Below, one piece after another: positions 21,746 through 33,769 of a stretch of 64,000 bases of DNA. The notes beneath the pieces were generated by a model, which saw nothing but the letters and a program-made list of their open reading frames with translations, was not told the origin of the DNA and did no database searches. The stretch spans positions 127,501 through 191,500 of the forward strand of contig JACEEZ010011995.1 of NCBI GenBank assembly GCA_016584305.1, given 5' to 3'. Position numbers and translations under genes: made by a program. Numbering within the stretch: position 1 is the stretch's first letter; every line of letters starts with the position of its first letter. The stretch comes from Chionoecetes opilio (Eukaryota; Arthropoda; Malacostraca; Decapoda; Majidae).

Positions 21746-22714
21746 CATTGCGGGTTGCAATGCGGCCGAGGAGGAGGCGACATGTTGGTGGAGGTGTTTC
21801 GATTTGCGAGGGTGGTTCGAAGCAGAGGTATTATCCTTGAAAGGTTCAGGGCAATCAGCATTTGTCGAAGCAGCAAATTGGAGACACGGGTAGCAGCAGC
21901 TTTCTTGGAGGAGCTAGGGCGAGCAGGGGTCTTGCCAGGGTTAGGGGCAGGAGTAAGAGCGGCGGTGACGTCAGGAGAGAGGCGGTGTGAAGCAACATTG
22001 TCTTGCCTTGTGAGAGTGGTTCGAAGCATGCTTCACTGATCTATCACTGGGCGATAGTTCCCTTCCTGACGAAGGGCGAGGAGAGTGGAAGTTGGCCATA
22101 CCGTTAGAGTGGGGCATGGCTCAGAAAATAGCTCAGAAAGGGCAGGGGCAGAACGAAAAGCTTAATAAAAACCTAACAAAAACAGACTGCCACTTAGGCA
22201 GAAACACAAGCTACCTGACGGGGGATGGATGGTAAACTCGTCCAGCAACTATCCTACAGCGTCAGGAGGGCTAAACTGGCCGCCGTCTAAACGGCGTCGT
22301 ACCAGCCCTGACGCTGCCCCTCTCGGGACTTAACCGGACCTATCCGAGTCGCTGCATCCCCTCTCCACAGACCTTTCCAGTACCCCTCTAAGTGGCCTAC
22401 TCATGTAATGGGCCTACGCACCCAACCTTCAGGGTTCGCCTTGGGGTCTGTGAAGCGACTCTAAACAAGGGCAGAGGTGCTGGCAGAAACTCGTGAAACA
22501 CCAGCAGCAAAACTTTCTACGGGAAGGAATGTCTACTGCATAGCGAGGTGAACACCGAGCGACCGCGTTCTCCCACCGACGGGTCGGGGAAGACTGAACT
22601 TCACTGAAGGTTTGCTAGCGTGGCGCGCGCAGTGTTGCCTACTTATTTACACTCATATTTGGTCCAAATATCTCTACAGAAACCATGAAAAGTCCCTAAC
22701 GTGTCCCTACGTAC
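21745..22714 (+). repeat. repeat R2, copy C (clean)
   Basis: The cleanest R2 copy: begins GCGGGTTGCAATGCGGCCGA right after the FPPDFPH codons and ends around 'cgtgtccctacgtac'. A frame of about 160 codons that enters from the preceding ORF stays open to 22039; a similar frame is open on the opposite strand, so coding is doubtful. Here R1 does not follow. Confidence 0.8.
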
Positions 22715-23408
22715 ACTCCTCGCCATAGGCCCAGTTGCAAGAAGGTCTTATCGTGCTCCCTATAGGGTCCCGGCGTGGAAATGCCCGACACCTCTGGTTC
22801 AAGAACAGCGCCATTTCATCCCCATCGTGGGCCCCATCGGGCAAAAATCGTCGGGCGGTAACCCCCTACCGACGAGATGATCGAGAGCATTAATATATTA
22901 TTAAATACTTCCATTGAACATCAATAATCAACATATTCAATATGGGGACACATTTCTGGGGAAGAATCAACGCGGTACTAAGCCAAAAGGCAGCTAATTC
23001 ATAATGTTCAGTTGCCGTGAACTCAAGACAAGCGGGTGGATGTCCGCGCCACCTATTGACAGCGATGAGCGATATAGGGCGGGCGGCAGGCGGGCGAAGT
23101 CCATCCACAACCTCATAACGATACTTTTGCCCTTTCCCACCTTACCTGTGTCTTCCTGAAGAAGACTGATAAAACTATCACGCCTGTGAACGCATCATAG
23201 GACATCACCAGGGCAATATGGTTCCTCAACGAATCCTTGCAGCCCTAAACAATATACTAATACCCGCTCGGTATTCCCGCTGGGAGTGAACAGACTTTAA
23301 CTATGATTGAATGTACGATTGGTATGCATTACCATTTCGAATGATAATAAGTAATAGGGTAAACATTACTGACTAAAATCATCTAGAACGCAAATTTGAA
23401 TTGTAACC

Positions 23409-23410
<2 letters not shown>
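22715..23410. other. no gene seen
   Basis: Mixed-composition spacer with GC-rich words ('cgggcggcaggcgggcgaag' near 23080). No open frame with recognisable content. The same holds for 23520-23960. Confidence 0.5.
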
Positions 23411-23442
<32 letters not shown>

Positions 23443-23497
23443 AAAAGAGAGAGGGGAGAGAGGAAGAGAGAGAGAGAGGAGAGAGAGAGAAAAAATG
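23411..23497. repeat. (GA)n microsatellite
   Basis: GAGA-dominated purine tract with G and A interruptions. Confidence 0.95.
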
Positions 23498-23978
23498 AGG
23501 AGGAGGGAAGGTTCAGCTGGCACGCCAGCCTGGCGTTGTCATGGTAACTCAAATAACCAACCTCAGAACTTTTGAAATCTTTTGTACCGCCTCTTACTAT
23601 TGAAACAGCATTGCTAATACAAGTATTACTTTATTTTTATTTAGAAAAGAATAATTCATGATAGAAATGACAGGAGTAAATTTATTTATAGTAGAAAAAT
23701 ATTATCATTCTATTTATCGCATGGGTTGGTTGACACCTCGCTCCCGACGCGGGACATCATGCCGATGGGGGCAAAATCAGCCGTTCATGAAACTTATCAA
23801 TGGAGTATCACGATGGTCGGGCGCCCCACTCACTATCGTGTACTCGATGGAAAACGTCCACTTTTTGCAACTGGGCCATAGCCCGGCGGGAAAAACCCGG
23901 TCACCCCAAACCTCCTGGCGTGTCACTTCCTTTTAAAGGCCTTATCGACGGTCCTAGATTGTAGAAGGGGAATAAAAA

Positions 23979-24046
23979 ACACACACACCACACACACACA
24001 CACACCCACACACACACACATCTGCTGTGTATCTCTGATACGACGG

Positions 24047-24082
<36 letters not shown>

Positions 24083-24128
24083 AGAAGAGGGGAGAGAAGA
24101 GAGAGAAGAGAAGAGAGAGAGAAAAAAT
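23979..24128. repeat. (CA)n followed by (GA)n microsatellite
   Basis: CACACA block at about 23979-24020 and a GAGA block at 24048-24126, separated by about 30 bp of ordinary sequence. A further GA block lies at about 24311-24350, ending in a G run. Confidence 0.95.
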
Positions 24129-24519
24129 ATAAAACACATATATATATAAGAGAGGAACACCTAATTAAATGCCAACTAATATAAATTTGAGTGCGGAAAG
24201 AAAGTAGAGAAAAGGAGGAAGCGAGGCAGGAGAGAGTGGGGGTGCGCGAGAGTAGGGTTCATATTACCGCGGTAGGAAAAAAAAGGAAAGGAATAGGAGG
24301 AAAGAAAATACAGAGAGAGAGAGAGGAGAGGAGAGAGAGAAAGAGGAGAGAAGGGGGGGGGGGGCGATAACGGAAAAAGTTATCAAATCATTATTGGTAG
24401 AAAATCAACTGCTGAAATTGAGTGTTCATAAGCGGGGTTTTTTAAGCGGTCGAGGGCAGGAGAGAGGGGGAGGGGTGGGGAAGGGGGTATAGGGGTCCGC
24501 GGCAGAATAAAGAGAATTA

Positions 24520-24648
24520 GAGGGATTAGAGGGTAGGAGGAGAAGAGGTGAATGGAAGAAGAGGAGGAGGAGGTAAAAAAAATACAGAGAAAAGAGAGAG
24601 GAGAGGAGAGAGAGAGAGAGAGAGGAGGAGAGAGAGAGGGGAGGGGGA

Positions 24649-24682
<34 letters not shown>

Positions 24683-24704
24683 AGGGAGAGAGAAAAGAGG
24701 GGAG

Positions 24705-24742
<38 letters not shown>

Positions 24743-25003
24743 AGAGAAGAAGAGAGAAGAGAAGAGAGGGGAGAGGAAAAGAGAGAGAGAAGAGAAAAAA
24801 AAGAGAGAAAAGAGAGAGAGAGGAAAAAAGAGAGGAGAGAGAGAAGAGAGAAAGGGGAAAAGAGAGAGGGGAGAGAGAGAAGAAAAGAGAGAGAGGAGAG
24901 AGAGAGAGAGGAAAAGAGGAAGAGGGGAAAAAAGAGAGAGGGGGGAGAGAGAGAGAGGGGAGAGAGAAGGGGAGGAGAGAGAGAGAGAGAGAGGGGAGAG
25001 AGA

Positions 25004-25045
<42 letters not shown>
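24520..25045. repeat. half-kilobase polypurine (GA)n tract
   Basis: About 525 bp in which the + strand is almost entirely G and A, with GAGA, GGAG and AAAA interruptions. Long frames of Arg/Glu on + and Ser/Leu/Pro on - are by-products of the dinucleotide repeat, open in several frames at once, and are not genes. Such homopurine mirror tracts can form triplex (H-DNA) structures. Confidence 0.95.
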
Positions 25046-25049
<4 letters not shown>

Positions 25050-25221
25050 GCATTTTTTTGCTCGCAATATGATTTACCTTTCCCCTTAGAAATGCATATG
25101 TTGAAATAGTGTTCTTATCATTATTATTGTTTTTTCCAATAATGATAGATAATTTTCATTAAGCCCCCTCACCACAAGATGAACTGCACAGTTTTCTCTC
25201 TTTCTTTCTTTCTCTCGAATA

Positions 25222-25267
25222 TAGAGAGAGAGATGAGAGAGAGAGAGAGATGAGAGAGAGAGAGCGA

Positions 25268-25300
<33 letters not shown>

Positions 25301-25332
25301 GAGAGAGAGATAGAGAGGAGAGAGAGAGAGAT
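25222..25332. repeat. (GA)n microsatellite
   Basis: GAGA repeat with TGA and CGA interruptions, starting after a short CT-rich word (25196-25216). Confidence 0.95.
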
Positions 25333-25448
25333 TAATGGAGAAGAACTATTTACAAATAGGTCACAGAAGGATGGAAGAGAGAGAGGGGGGGGAAAGGCGG
25401 GTGATAGGATGGGTCAATTGACCGCGGTAGGAAAAATAGAGGAGGATA

Positions 25449-25451
<3 letters not shown>

Positions 25452-25493
<42 letters not shown>
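25452..25493. repeat. (GT)n microsatellite
   Basis: About 20 uninterrupted GT units. Confidence 0.97.
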
Positions 25494-25496
<3 letters not shown>

Positions 25497-25613
25497 CCCT
25501 TCTGCTATCAAGTGACCTTTGATAAGGCATTTAAAAAGATAAAGAGGTGACACGCTAGGTAGTTTGGGGTGAGTTTTTGAGGGACATTTCTCGCCCAGAA
25601 AAGGCCGTGAGCG

Positions 25614-26945
25614 AAACTCACGTCGGCGTTCCACCAGGACACGAAGCGCTAGGATACAGGTCCGTTGTTGACTTACCAGGCGTGAACCCAGACTGCTGAG
25701 GTCTCTGATGCTTCACCAGATGACTGCGAATTCGTGTCAGCAATAGATGGGCAAGCACCTTGCCTGGTACGCTGAGCAGTGTAATACCGCGGTAATTGTT
25801 GCAGTCCTGACGGTCCCCTTTCCCTTTCCAGATAGGGACGACCAGCCCCCTTTTCCATCAGGAGGAATGGTACCTGATTGCCACACGGCAGTCAGGACAG
25901 CATGCAACCCGCGGATCATGGCCTCACCCCCAGCTTTGAGGAGCTCCGCACTGATATTACAAACACCAGCTGCCTTTCCACCCTTCAACTTTGCTACAGC
26001 CTCTCTGACTTCGTCAAGAGAGGGTGCGGTTTCGTCAATGGGAGGATCGGCATCCACTGCCTGTAACCCAGTGGTGTGAAGCTGCTCAGTTGGAGGGTCC
26101 ACCGTAAACAACTGCCCAAAGTACTCAGCCCACGAGCCATCTGCCCATCCATGTCCGACACAGGCGCCCATCTGCTGTTCGAATAGCACTCGCCCGAGAA
26201 GGAGACTTGGAACGGAGCTTCTTCAGGGCTCGGTAGGCGGGTCGGAGGTCATTAGCGTTCAAATGACCCTCGACATCCTCAGCGAGACTCCTGACATACC
26301 TCTCCTTCTCTCTCCTCAGGAGGGTTCTAGTCCGGCGTGACAGAGCCCTGTGCTGGTCCCGGTTCCCAGCCAGCCTGGCAGCGCGACTCTCCTCGATTTT
26401 CTCCAGCGTCTCCGTCGAGACAAAACCACGCCTTGACTTCGGGCGCTCCCCAATACACTCCTTGGCAGCCTGTAGAGTTTCACGTTTGAAGGTATCCCAC
26501 AGTTCTACAGGATCCCCGAGAGCACCGAGCACATCAAACCGATTTGAGACTGCCACCGCATACTCATGAGAACATGTCAAGTCCTTCAGTTTCTCAAGAT
26601 GAAACACAGTATGGTTACCTCTTGAGATTCTTCTGGACTTGACATGAAGCTTAAGTGTAGCAACAACAAGTCTGTGATCTGTTCCAAAGAACTCAGCACT
26701 CCGGTAAACCCTGCAGTTCTGGAGGATCCTCCAACGAGTACTAACGAGGATGTGGTCGATCTCCTTAGCTACCCCTCCGGCATTACTATACCATGTCCAG
26801 CGGTGCAGCTCTGGTCTCTGATACCAAGAACCTGCAATTCTCAACCTTCTGGACCTTCCAAAGTTCAGAAGCAGAGAACTGTTGGTGTTTCTGGTACCGG
26901 AGCCATGGGGACCAACACACAACTCGTAGCCATCTCTCACGTAGT
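25614..26945 (-). pseudogene. RTE-type non-LTR retrotransposon fragment (endonuclease end to RT start)
   Basis: The minus-strand frame 26125-26940 starts inside the apurinic/EEP endonuclease: 'ELHRWTWYSNAG', 'KEIDHILVSTRW' and 'EFFGTDHRLVVATLKL' (the catalytic-type D-H pairs IDH and TDH). A linker follows, then after a frameshift near 26150 the frame 25737-26189 continues with 'WAEYFGQLFTVD', 'SLDEVREAVAKLKGGKAAGV' and 'GLHAVLTAVWQSGTIPPDGK', the start of the reverse transcriptase. The match stops at about 25614 ('RRREF'). The 5' and 3' ends are missing and the catalytic RT motifs are absent. It is inactive. Close relatives lie at 33.8-36.2 kb and 36.2-36.8 kb. Confidence 0.8.
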
Positions 26946-28800
26946 TATCTACTGACTATATCATTTTCGCTAAGGTTGTACGATAATCTATCTGAAAATA
27001 CGAAAATTTTGGTGGCTCGGTACGATAATGTGGGTTACAAAAGTTTACAACCCTGCGCACCAGCCCTACCCTATACTATGCCAAACCTTCAGTCCAGTGA
27101 TGCCAGATTAGGGGCTTTGTCCCTAGATTTGGGGATTTCGGGGCCCTGATGGGGACATGGGGACATTCACTCTCGATTTGGGGACTTTTGAGGCTTTTGA
27201 AAAAAATATGTATTTTATCGCTTAAAATAATATTATTAATATGAAGGTTAAAAGAAAACATGAGGTTAAACCGACGGCAAGGAAGAAGTAAGGACACGGA
27301 CTGAACGTGAAAGAGCCAGAGCTGAAAAAGAAATAGACGGTAAAGTTGCCGACTTCGGGTTTTTTCGACGTTCAAAGGTTCAAGAAATCAATGATTACCA
27401 TGAGTTTTTGGACGATTGTAGAACCTGCATGTATGATGTGTGTTATTCGTGCCCTATAATCATTACTGAAGATAAGAATTACTGATGAAACCCCCATGTT
27501 TCCAAATTTGTCAAGTTTTGTTTCTGGGCTATTGTGTCTTCCTCATTCTAGTGCCACAGCATAAAGGACATTTTCATTTGTAAACAATTTAAAAACAAAA
27601 CAAAGAAACAAACTCTCAACCAGAACTCTAGTTGGACTTCTGCATACAAAGCGGTATTTGAAAGGCCGGGAATGTTTCAATTTTGCTGTAAATGATAAAC
27701 TAGTCAACATGATGACTTCAGATATCTACAAATACCATGAAAATGATGATTCGAGTGATGATATTATTTGGTATGCAAATGTGTTATTCTATTCTTTCTT
27801 TCTGGCTTAGTACAGTATGTCCAGAATATTAGTTGGATTATTTAAGTTCCCCAAGAGGCTAAGAGCATTAATATTTTCAATTATTTCTGTATCATATTTC
27901 TAAGCAATTTAAGGAAATATATCATCCCCATCAGCCTTAAGTAGAAAATTTTATTAAATGTATTTTTTATTAAATCCTCATGAGGCTGTATCCTATTACT
28001 GCCTTTTTTTTTTTTGGCAGTCCTTGTGATGATTATAATAAAAAAGTGAATTATGCTACTTCATGTGTAATGTAATATATATTGTGTAAAACAAGGTATG
28101 AATTATTTACACATTAAAATCAACATGGCAATTTTAATTTACATGTGGAGTAGCTATGTAACATATATTTCAGCATTTTTATAACAAGTATGGAAATATA
28201 TGAAATGGGGATTGTTGGGGATTTCCCACCGAATGTTTTGGGATTTTGAGACCAGAGTCCACCAGGGCCAGAAGCCACAAAACATTTAAAGACCTTTTTT
28301 TGGTCGTTAGTCCAACGACGGAACCCACAGCGCGGAAAAATCGTCGGTTTCGTCGTTAACGTGCACACTGACCAACGACTGCTCAAGACCGGTATTAGCA
28401 GAGGTCGGAAGTCTCCAGGCATGCTCATTATTGCTTGGTATGCTATGAAATATCTTTTTTATAGGTGAATGTAGACATATGCTTGCATTTGGATGGATAT
28501 TATTCATATATATGAGTAAAGAGATGAAATACAAGCAAGAGACTCATCTACGTCTGGCAGCGCGGCCTTCGGCAGTAACAGCAGCAGCAGCAGCATGAAG
28601 CCCGTGAGGTGGATATCAACACAACTTCACCAAGGGAGTAGATGTCTTTGGTAATATTTAGTAGGGGAGCGAGAACCCCTGAGGAATCCTATGGTCCTGG
28701 TGATATCCTATGGTGCTATCACAGGCGTGGGAGTGACTGTCTCTTCAGGTAAGGCCACAGTGAGGCGGATAAACTGCGGGGTTTCACTCAAAACTTTTGA
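26946..28800. other. no gene seen
   Basis: AT-rich spacer. A G-rich patch with 'gggga' words lies at 27110-27190, with a related one at 28205-28240. A short open stretch at 27283-27483 ends 'NDYHEFLDDC'; I cannot assign it. Confidence 0.45.
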
Positions 28801-28802
28801 GT

Positions 28803-28834
28803 GTGGCGGCTGGAGCCGACAGCTCCTACGCCAC
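28803..28834 (+). other. stable hairpin
   Basis: Outer stem GTGGCG..CGCCAC (6 bp) and inner stem GGAGC..GCTCC with a 5-nt loop CGACA. It lies in a region that looks repetitive. It could be part of a short interspersed element or an RNA hairpin; no RNA family is recognised. Confidence 0.4.
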
Positions 28835-29139
28835 TTTTAGGTTTGGGATCAGGCATTTTCAAAAGTCTTATTACCTCAGATTATACAACTTAGTGATATG
28901 GGAGATTGTTATATATACTGGTCATTTATCTAAATCAAGGTAGCCACCGTGTGTCACTTACCTAAGGGTGATTTAAAAGATTCGTTATGAGAGTGACTGA
29001 TGGCGGGCAGAGTGACGGAGAGGGCCTTGCACAGGGGCCTTCCCCCTATCACAAATATTCACTATTTCAAACCCACACACCACCTTCTACCACCCAAAAA
29101 CACACTAGCAACACAAGGCTACTTATTATACATTTTAGT

Positions 29140-29400
29140 AATCCTTGAGACATTAAAACTCTTTAAAACGCAAGCATTCCGAATATAAAAAAGAGAATTA
29201 GTTGAGATGACAGGGACAGAAGGCGGGGAGAGGCAGTCGGGCATGCCCATCTTGCCGGAAATAGTCCGCCGACTTGTGATTGGTCGAGAAGTTTTTACAA
29301 ACTTTTGTCAGTGGCTGGTGGACTGATGACGCGCTTGATGACGTAATTACTAGCCCTTAGCCAGTCAGCCGCCTTAAGACGCGTTAACGACAGAAAACAT
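29140..29400 (+). repeat. repeat R3, copy 1
   Basis: Matches the reverse complement of 42570-42830: 'acgcaagcattccgaata', 'gggacagaaggcgg', 'gacttgtgattggtcgagaa' and 'gcttgatgacgt.attact' in the same order, with scattered differences. It has no coding capacity. Confidence 0.8.
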
Positions 29401-29529
29401 GGTAGGCTTTGTAGCTTTAGTGTTAGGAAAAGAAGTCTTCGGAGAGATGGTGTTGCTGAGCGCAACTACCGTTGTTGCTGGGTTCCTGCCCCAGACTGTG
29501 ACGGTTACGACTACTGTCTGAATGTTACC

Positions 29530-30370
29530 CACGTCTTCCACGAGCCGTCGGTAGGGAGAGCACGCTCGCTGGTTATTCACTCGTTACGCAGGTAAACATT
29601 CCCACCCGTGGAAAGTTTTGCTGTGGTGTTTTCACGAGTTTCTGCCAGCACCCTGCCCTTGTTAAGAGTCGGCTTCAGCCAGACTATAGTAGGCCCATTA
29701 CATGAGAGGTGTACTCGAAAGGTCTGTGGCGAGGGGCCGAAGGGACTACTGAATAGCCGTGGGTTAGTCCCGAGAGGGGCCAGCGTAAGGGCTGGTACGA
29801 GTCCGTTAGACGGCGGCCGTTTAGTCCTTCATGACGCTGTGGGATAGTTGCTAGGAGAGTTTACCATCCCCGTCAGTAGCTGTGTTTCGCCTAAAGTGGC
29901 AAGCCTGTTTTTGTTAGGTTTTTATGTAAGTTTTTTTATACTGCCCTTTCTGCCTATTTGCTGCAGTCATGCCCCACTCTAACGGCATGGCCAAGTTCAC
30001 TCACCTCGCCTTCGTCAGGAGGGGAACTATCGTCCCAGCGATAGATCAGTGAAAATTTGTAGGGGGAAATCGTTTCGAACCATCCCGCAAGGCAAGACTA
30101 CCTGTTGCCTTCACACCTCCTCTCTCCTGACGTCACCGCCGTCTCTACTCCTGTCCCTAACCATGGCAAGACCTGCTGCCCCAGGTTTATCCAAGAGAAG
30201 CTGCTGTTCCCTCTTACATCTACCTGCTTCCACTTATAGATGCGACAAAATGCTGATTGTCCTGAACCTTCAAGGATGATACTATGCCTCTGCTTTGAAC
30301 CACCCTCGCAGATCGAAACACCTCCACACCACATGTCGCCTCCTCTCGGCCGCAGTGCAACCCGCTCACC
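29530..30370 (-). repeat. repeat R2, inverted copy D
   Basis: Reverse complement of R2 from 'aggtaaacattcccacccgt' to 'catgtcgcctcctctcggcc' and the reversed R2 start 'gcaacccgc'. It is divergent from copies A and C. Confidence 0.8.
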
Positions 30371-30529
30371 CGTTCCGCAATTCAGCACCCAGATCCCCGC
30401 AACGAAGCTCCCACTCTTACATGTCCGGGGACCAAACTCCGGAGGTTCGGAAAGGAGATGGACTCGGCACTGCCAGTCGCCAACCTCCTTGGCCATGTCA
30501 AACGTTATAATAAAAGCCTTGTTTTAACT

Positions 30530-30690
30530 TGCTATATAAAAATATTTCTGATCATCATAATCTGGATCCATAAAGTTCACTTTATAAAAAAAACGTTATG
30601 TGCATTTCTGTTTGAACTTTTTTTTGATTTCATGTAGGGGGAAACCCCCTCCAAAGGGGTGGGGCGCGGAATATTACGGCATTGTACGTA
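30530..30690 (-). repeat. R1 fragment, inverted
   Basis: Reverse complement carries the R2/R1 junction words 'gtccctacgtacaatgcc', 'cctacatgaaat' and 'ttttataaagtg'. It is detached from the R2 copy by about 160 bp, so it was rearranged. Confidence 0.6.
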
Positions 30691-31425
30691 GGGACACTAT
30701 GACCAAAAATGAGTGTGCGAGTTCGGCCCAACACTGGTGAAGGGGTGGATGCGCAATCAGTATTAAGCGCGGTCACACGATGCAACTTTTCTGCAATATT
30801 ACAGTCGCACAACACAAACGCGGCCCCAAACTCTGCTATAATGCGTTTGTTTTTTGAAGACCAACATGTCGGTCTTGCGGCAAGCAGCATTTGCTGCAAT
30901 TCCTTCCACCAATGGAGTATATTGAGATTCATTTTTAATGACGCTCTAATTCAATATACAGAAGCTAAATATAAACACCTAAGAGTAGCAAGAACCAATT
31001 ACAATACGAATTGTGAAGTCTTGACATTTTTGTAAGCATATGAAGGAATAAACACTTAGGAAAATGTTACATGAGGTTAGGATGGTTTTCATTGTCTTGT
31101 GACGTCTATTAATAGTGAAATTTTTAGGGGATGACTGAAGGACCAACTTATTGTTGATCACTCTTGATGTTTGATGCCTGACGCGCTTTCCATACACAAG
31201 ATGCCATTCAATCATTTCACCACCCCTATTTGTGAACAGGTTCTCCCTATTTATCCCTATTTTCCAAAGATTTGCGCTTCTTCAGATACGGTTGAGAAGC
31301 CGCCGAAATAGCATTTTTAAAACTCTGCTACCTCTGTGAAAGTCCGTGTGACCAAAACACGGCAAGGTATGCCTTTTGCTGAATATGACGAAAAAAAAGT
31401 TGCTCGTCTGTGACCGCGGTTTTAG

Positions 31426-31560
31426 GTGTATTGGGGTATAAATAATACCGGTATTGTTTTACGATACCGGTTTTCGGGACTAGTATGATAAGTCCTAACA
31501 CGGTATCAGTAGAAAGATACCGGTTTATCGTTCGGTTTGTCCAATACCGGTATACAGGTT
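31426..31560. repeat. cluster of ATACCGGTAT-like palindromes
   Basis: At least four ACCGGT palindromes within about 110 bp, three on the T side reading ATACCGGTWT, plus diverged CGGTATC words. Such subterminal palindrome clusters are common inside transposon ends. Bases 30700-31425 and 31561-33760 show no gene that I can support. Confidence 0.6.
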
Positions 31561-33769
31561 ACCGTAGTAGTTAACATTTTCATGCCCGTTTTTTGGGGTG
31601 TATTCTCAGACATTTTCTAAACCCTTACAAGCGGAAACCCAAGATAAAAATTATTTAAAAAAATTTCGGTGGCCCGCCATTGTTTTGGCTAAAAGAATTA
31701 GTATTTAACCTATAAGTAAGGAAAATATAACATAATTTTATTCAAATCTTAAACATTATTTTGGGCCTCATCCTTCCCTGGTGCACTTCCCCGGTGACAA
31801 ATCGACATATCGAGAGAGAGATGTTGATTCGTACTCAGTTACCAGTATAAATTATAGAGCAAAACTATATATTCTTGGAATATATAGATCTTGGTATAGA
31901 GGAACAGCCAGATAAAGCCGTCAAGAACCTAATTAAGCATCGCTGTCACTGGCGTGGTCATTCATTCCTATCATAAAGTGGTTTTAGTGTTTATTGCGGT
32001 GTGGATACTTTTCTACATATTTGGAGGTTAGAGATATAGTATCCTCCAACTAGTACCCCTGCTAGTATGTGGGCCGCTATAAAGAATGTATTTTTGGCAT
32101 GAACTGGGGACCATATAGGGTGAGGGTGCAAAGGGTAGTGAAGGGACGCTCATGTAGTAGTGTCTCAGATCAATTGGGAATTGGATGTTCCCAAATTAGT
32201 GGCAAGATAATTGTCTTGGTTTGCCATTTCATAATAGCAGGCAAACCAAGCTGAGCGGCAGAGAAAGAGAGAGGAGGTATACAGAGTGGCATCGGCAGCG
32301 AGTGTTCAATTTCGTCTCTTTCCCACCTAAAACCCCGCACCCGCCAGTGTCCCAAGTTTGTTGGGTAGAGGGGGAGGGAATCTCCCCTACCCACTTTATA
32401 ATTACGTTTTAGAAGTATCTGAGGGCATCTGTGAAGGTATGGGAAGAAAAAAAAATAGTAATAAGGGCGGTTAAAGGACTCGGTACATTTTACCCAAATT
32501 GTGGGGGTTTACCATCACTTTGGTGTTAAGTTTCCCTGAGTGAAACAATAATGTAGGCAATATCAGGGTTTTAAATCCATTACTCACTTCAAAAGTTGTA
32601 GGCTTGACAGGTGGCACATAAAAACAGGACGCGTATTAACGACGTACAAGGGAGAACACGAAATGTCTGAACTTCACCACTGAGATGTCCGAGCACTAGT
32701 TTCAAGGAAGTCTGCTCTTACCTGAAATAGAACCGTCATCCTTCACCGTGGAAACATTAAACAGCAAGTGGGTGAAGCGTTGCACAAGACACACCCGTGT
32801 TATTACACCAAACATGTCCCCCACGCTACACGTCAATAGCAGTAATGATTTCCCTATATCATGGTCAGAGAAGAGAAAACAGAGACAGTTCAAAATAATA
32901 ATACTAGCATATCACAAGCTTTGGTCCCACAACTTAAAAAACGCGTTTTCGCGACGTTTATCAGACCAGTCCCAGTCCAGCCTAGACTGGGTCCAAGGCT
33001 GGACTGTATGTCACGAAAAACATCGAGACGGGCCCCGTTCCCATTCGTTCGTTCATATTGGCTGGGGGATCAAGTGGGCGGTTCTTACCGTCTGCAAAGC
33101 TTTACCTCTCCCCCATCCCCCTTAAAGACACACCAAAGGTTATTAAGTTGACCTCAGGTAATCACCTACTAGTTGCGCATGACAGCGTACCGTTGGTCAT
33201 CATCTGTGTGTGAGAGGTCTGCCAGTTATTAATCTCTGGAGAAAGAAAAAATCCCAGCAACACAATGTGTGCAAGACCTGTCGCAGCCATGTCAAACATT
33301 TACTATAGAATAACCTATATAACCATCATGTATTCATTTATATAGGTACGTGGCATCGACTACCAGGGATTTCCGTAACATAGCAGGCCTTTTACTGGTG
33401 AAGTACTTGTTATAGTCCTATTTCATGCAAAGTTTTAGACCTTGTGCAATGTCGCAGTCATCCCTGCTACTTGACTTCTTCAATGGCGAAGTACGTAAAC
33501 AGGGAGACTATGAAAAATGAATAATGAAAATATCATTACTTTACGCAATAAACACTATATATAGTTGCCAAGCCATAATGGGCAGGGGGTGCCTATATAA
33601 CTAGTTTTAGCACACTAAAGACTTGCCATGGTGCCACTAAAGACTTGTATGTGCCACTGAAGAGACGTGCACATTACGTTGTTTAATTATCTACATAACT
33701 ATTACATAGTCTTCAGTGACACATATCCTACAAGTCTGTATTCAATCAAATCATCCATTGGGGGCATAC

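Noticed and set aside
21547..22029. 160-aa minus-strand ORF over R2 copy C
   Set aside because: Antisense to an equally long + frame within a repeat. In other R2 copies the frame is broken, so I did not call it.
24426..25109. Long Ser/Leu-rich and Arg/Glu-rich open frames
   Set aside because: They are translations of a GA/CT microsatellite, open in several frames on both strands at once.
32069..33151. Several 60-125 aa ORFs
   Set aside because: No recognised motif, overlapping frames, no splice or poly(A) context.
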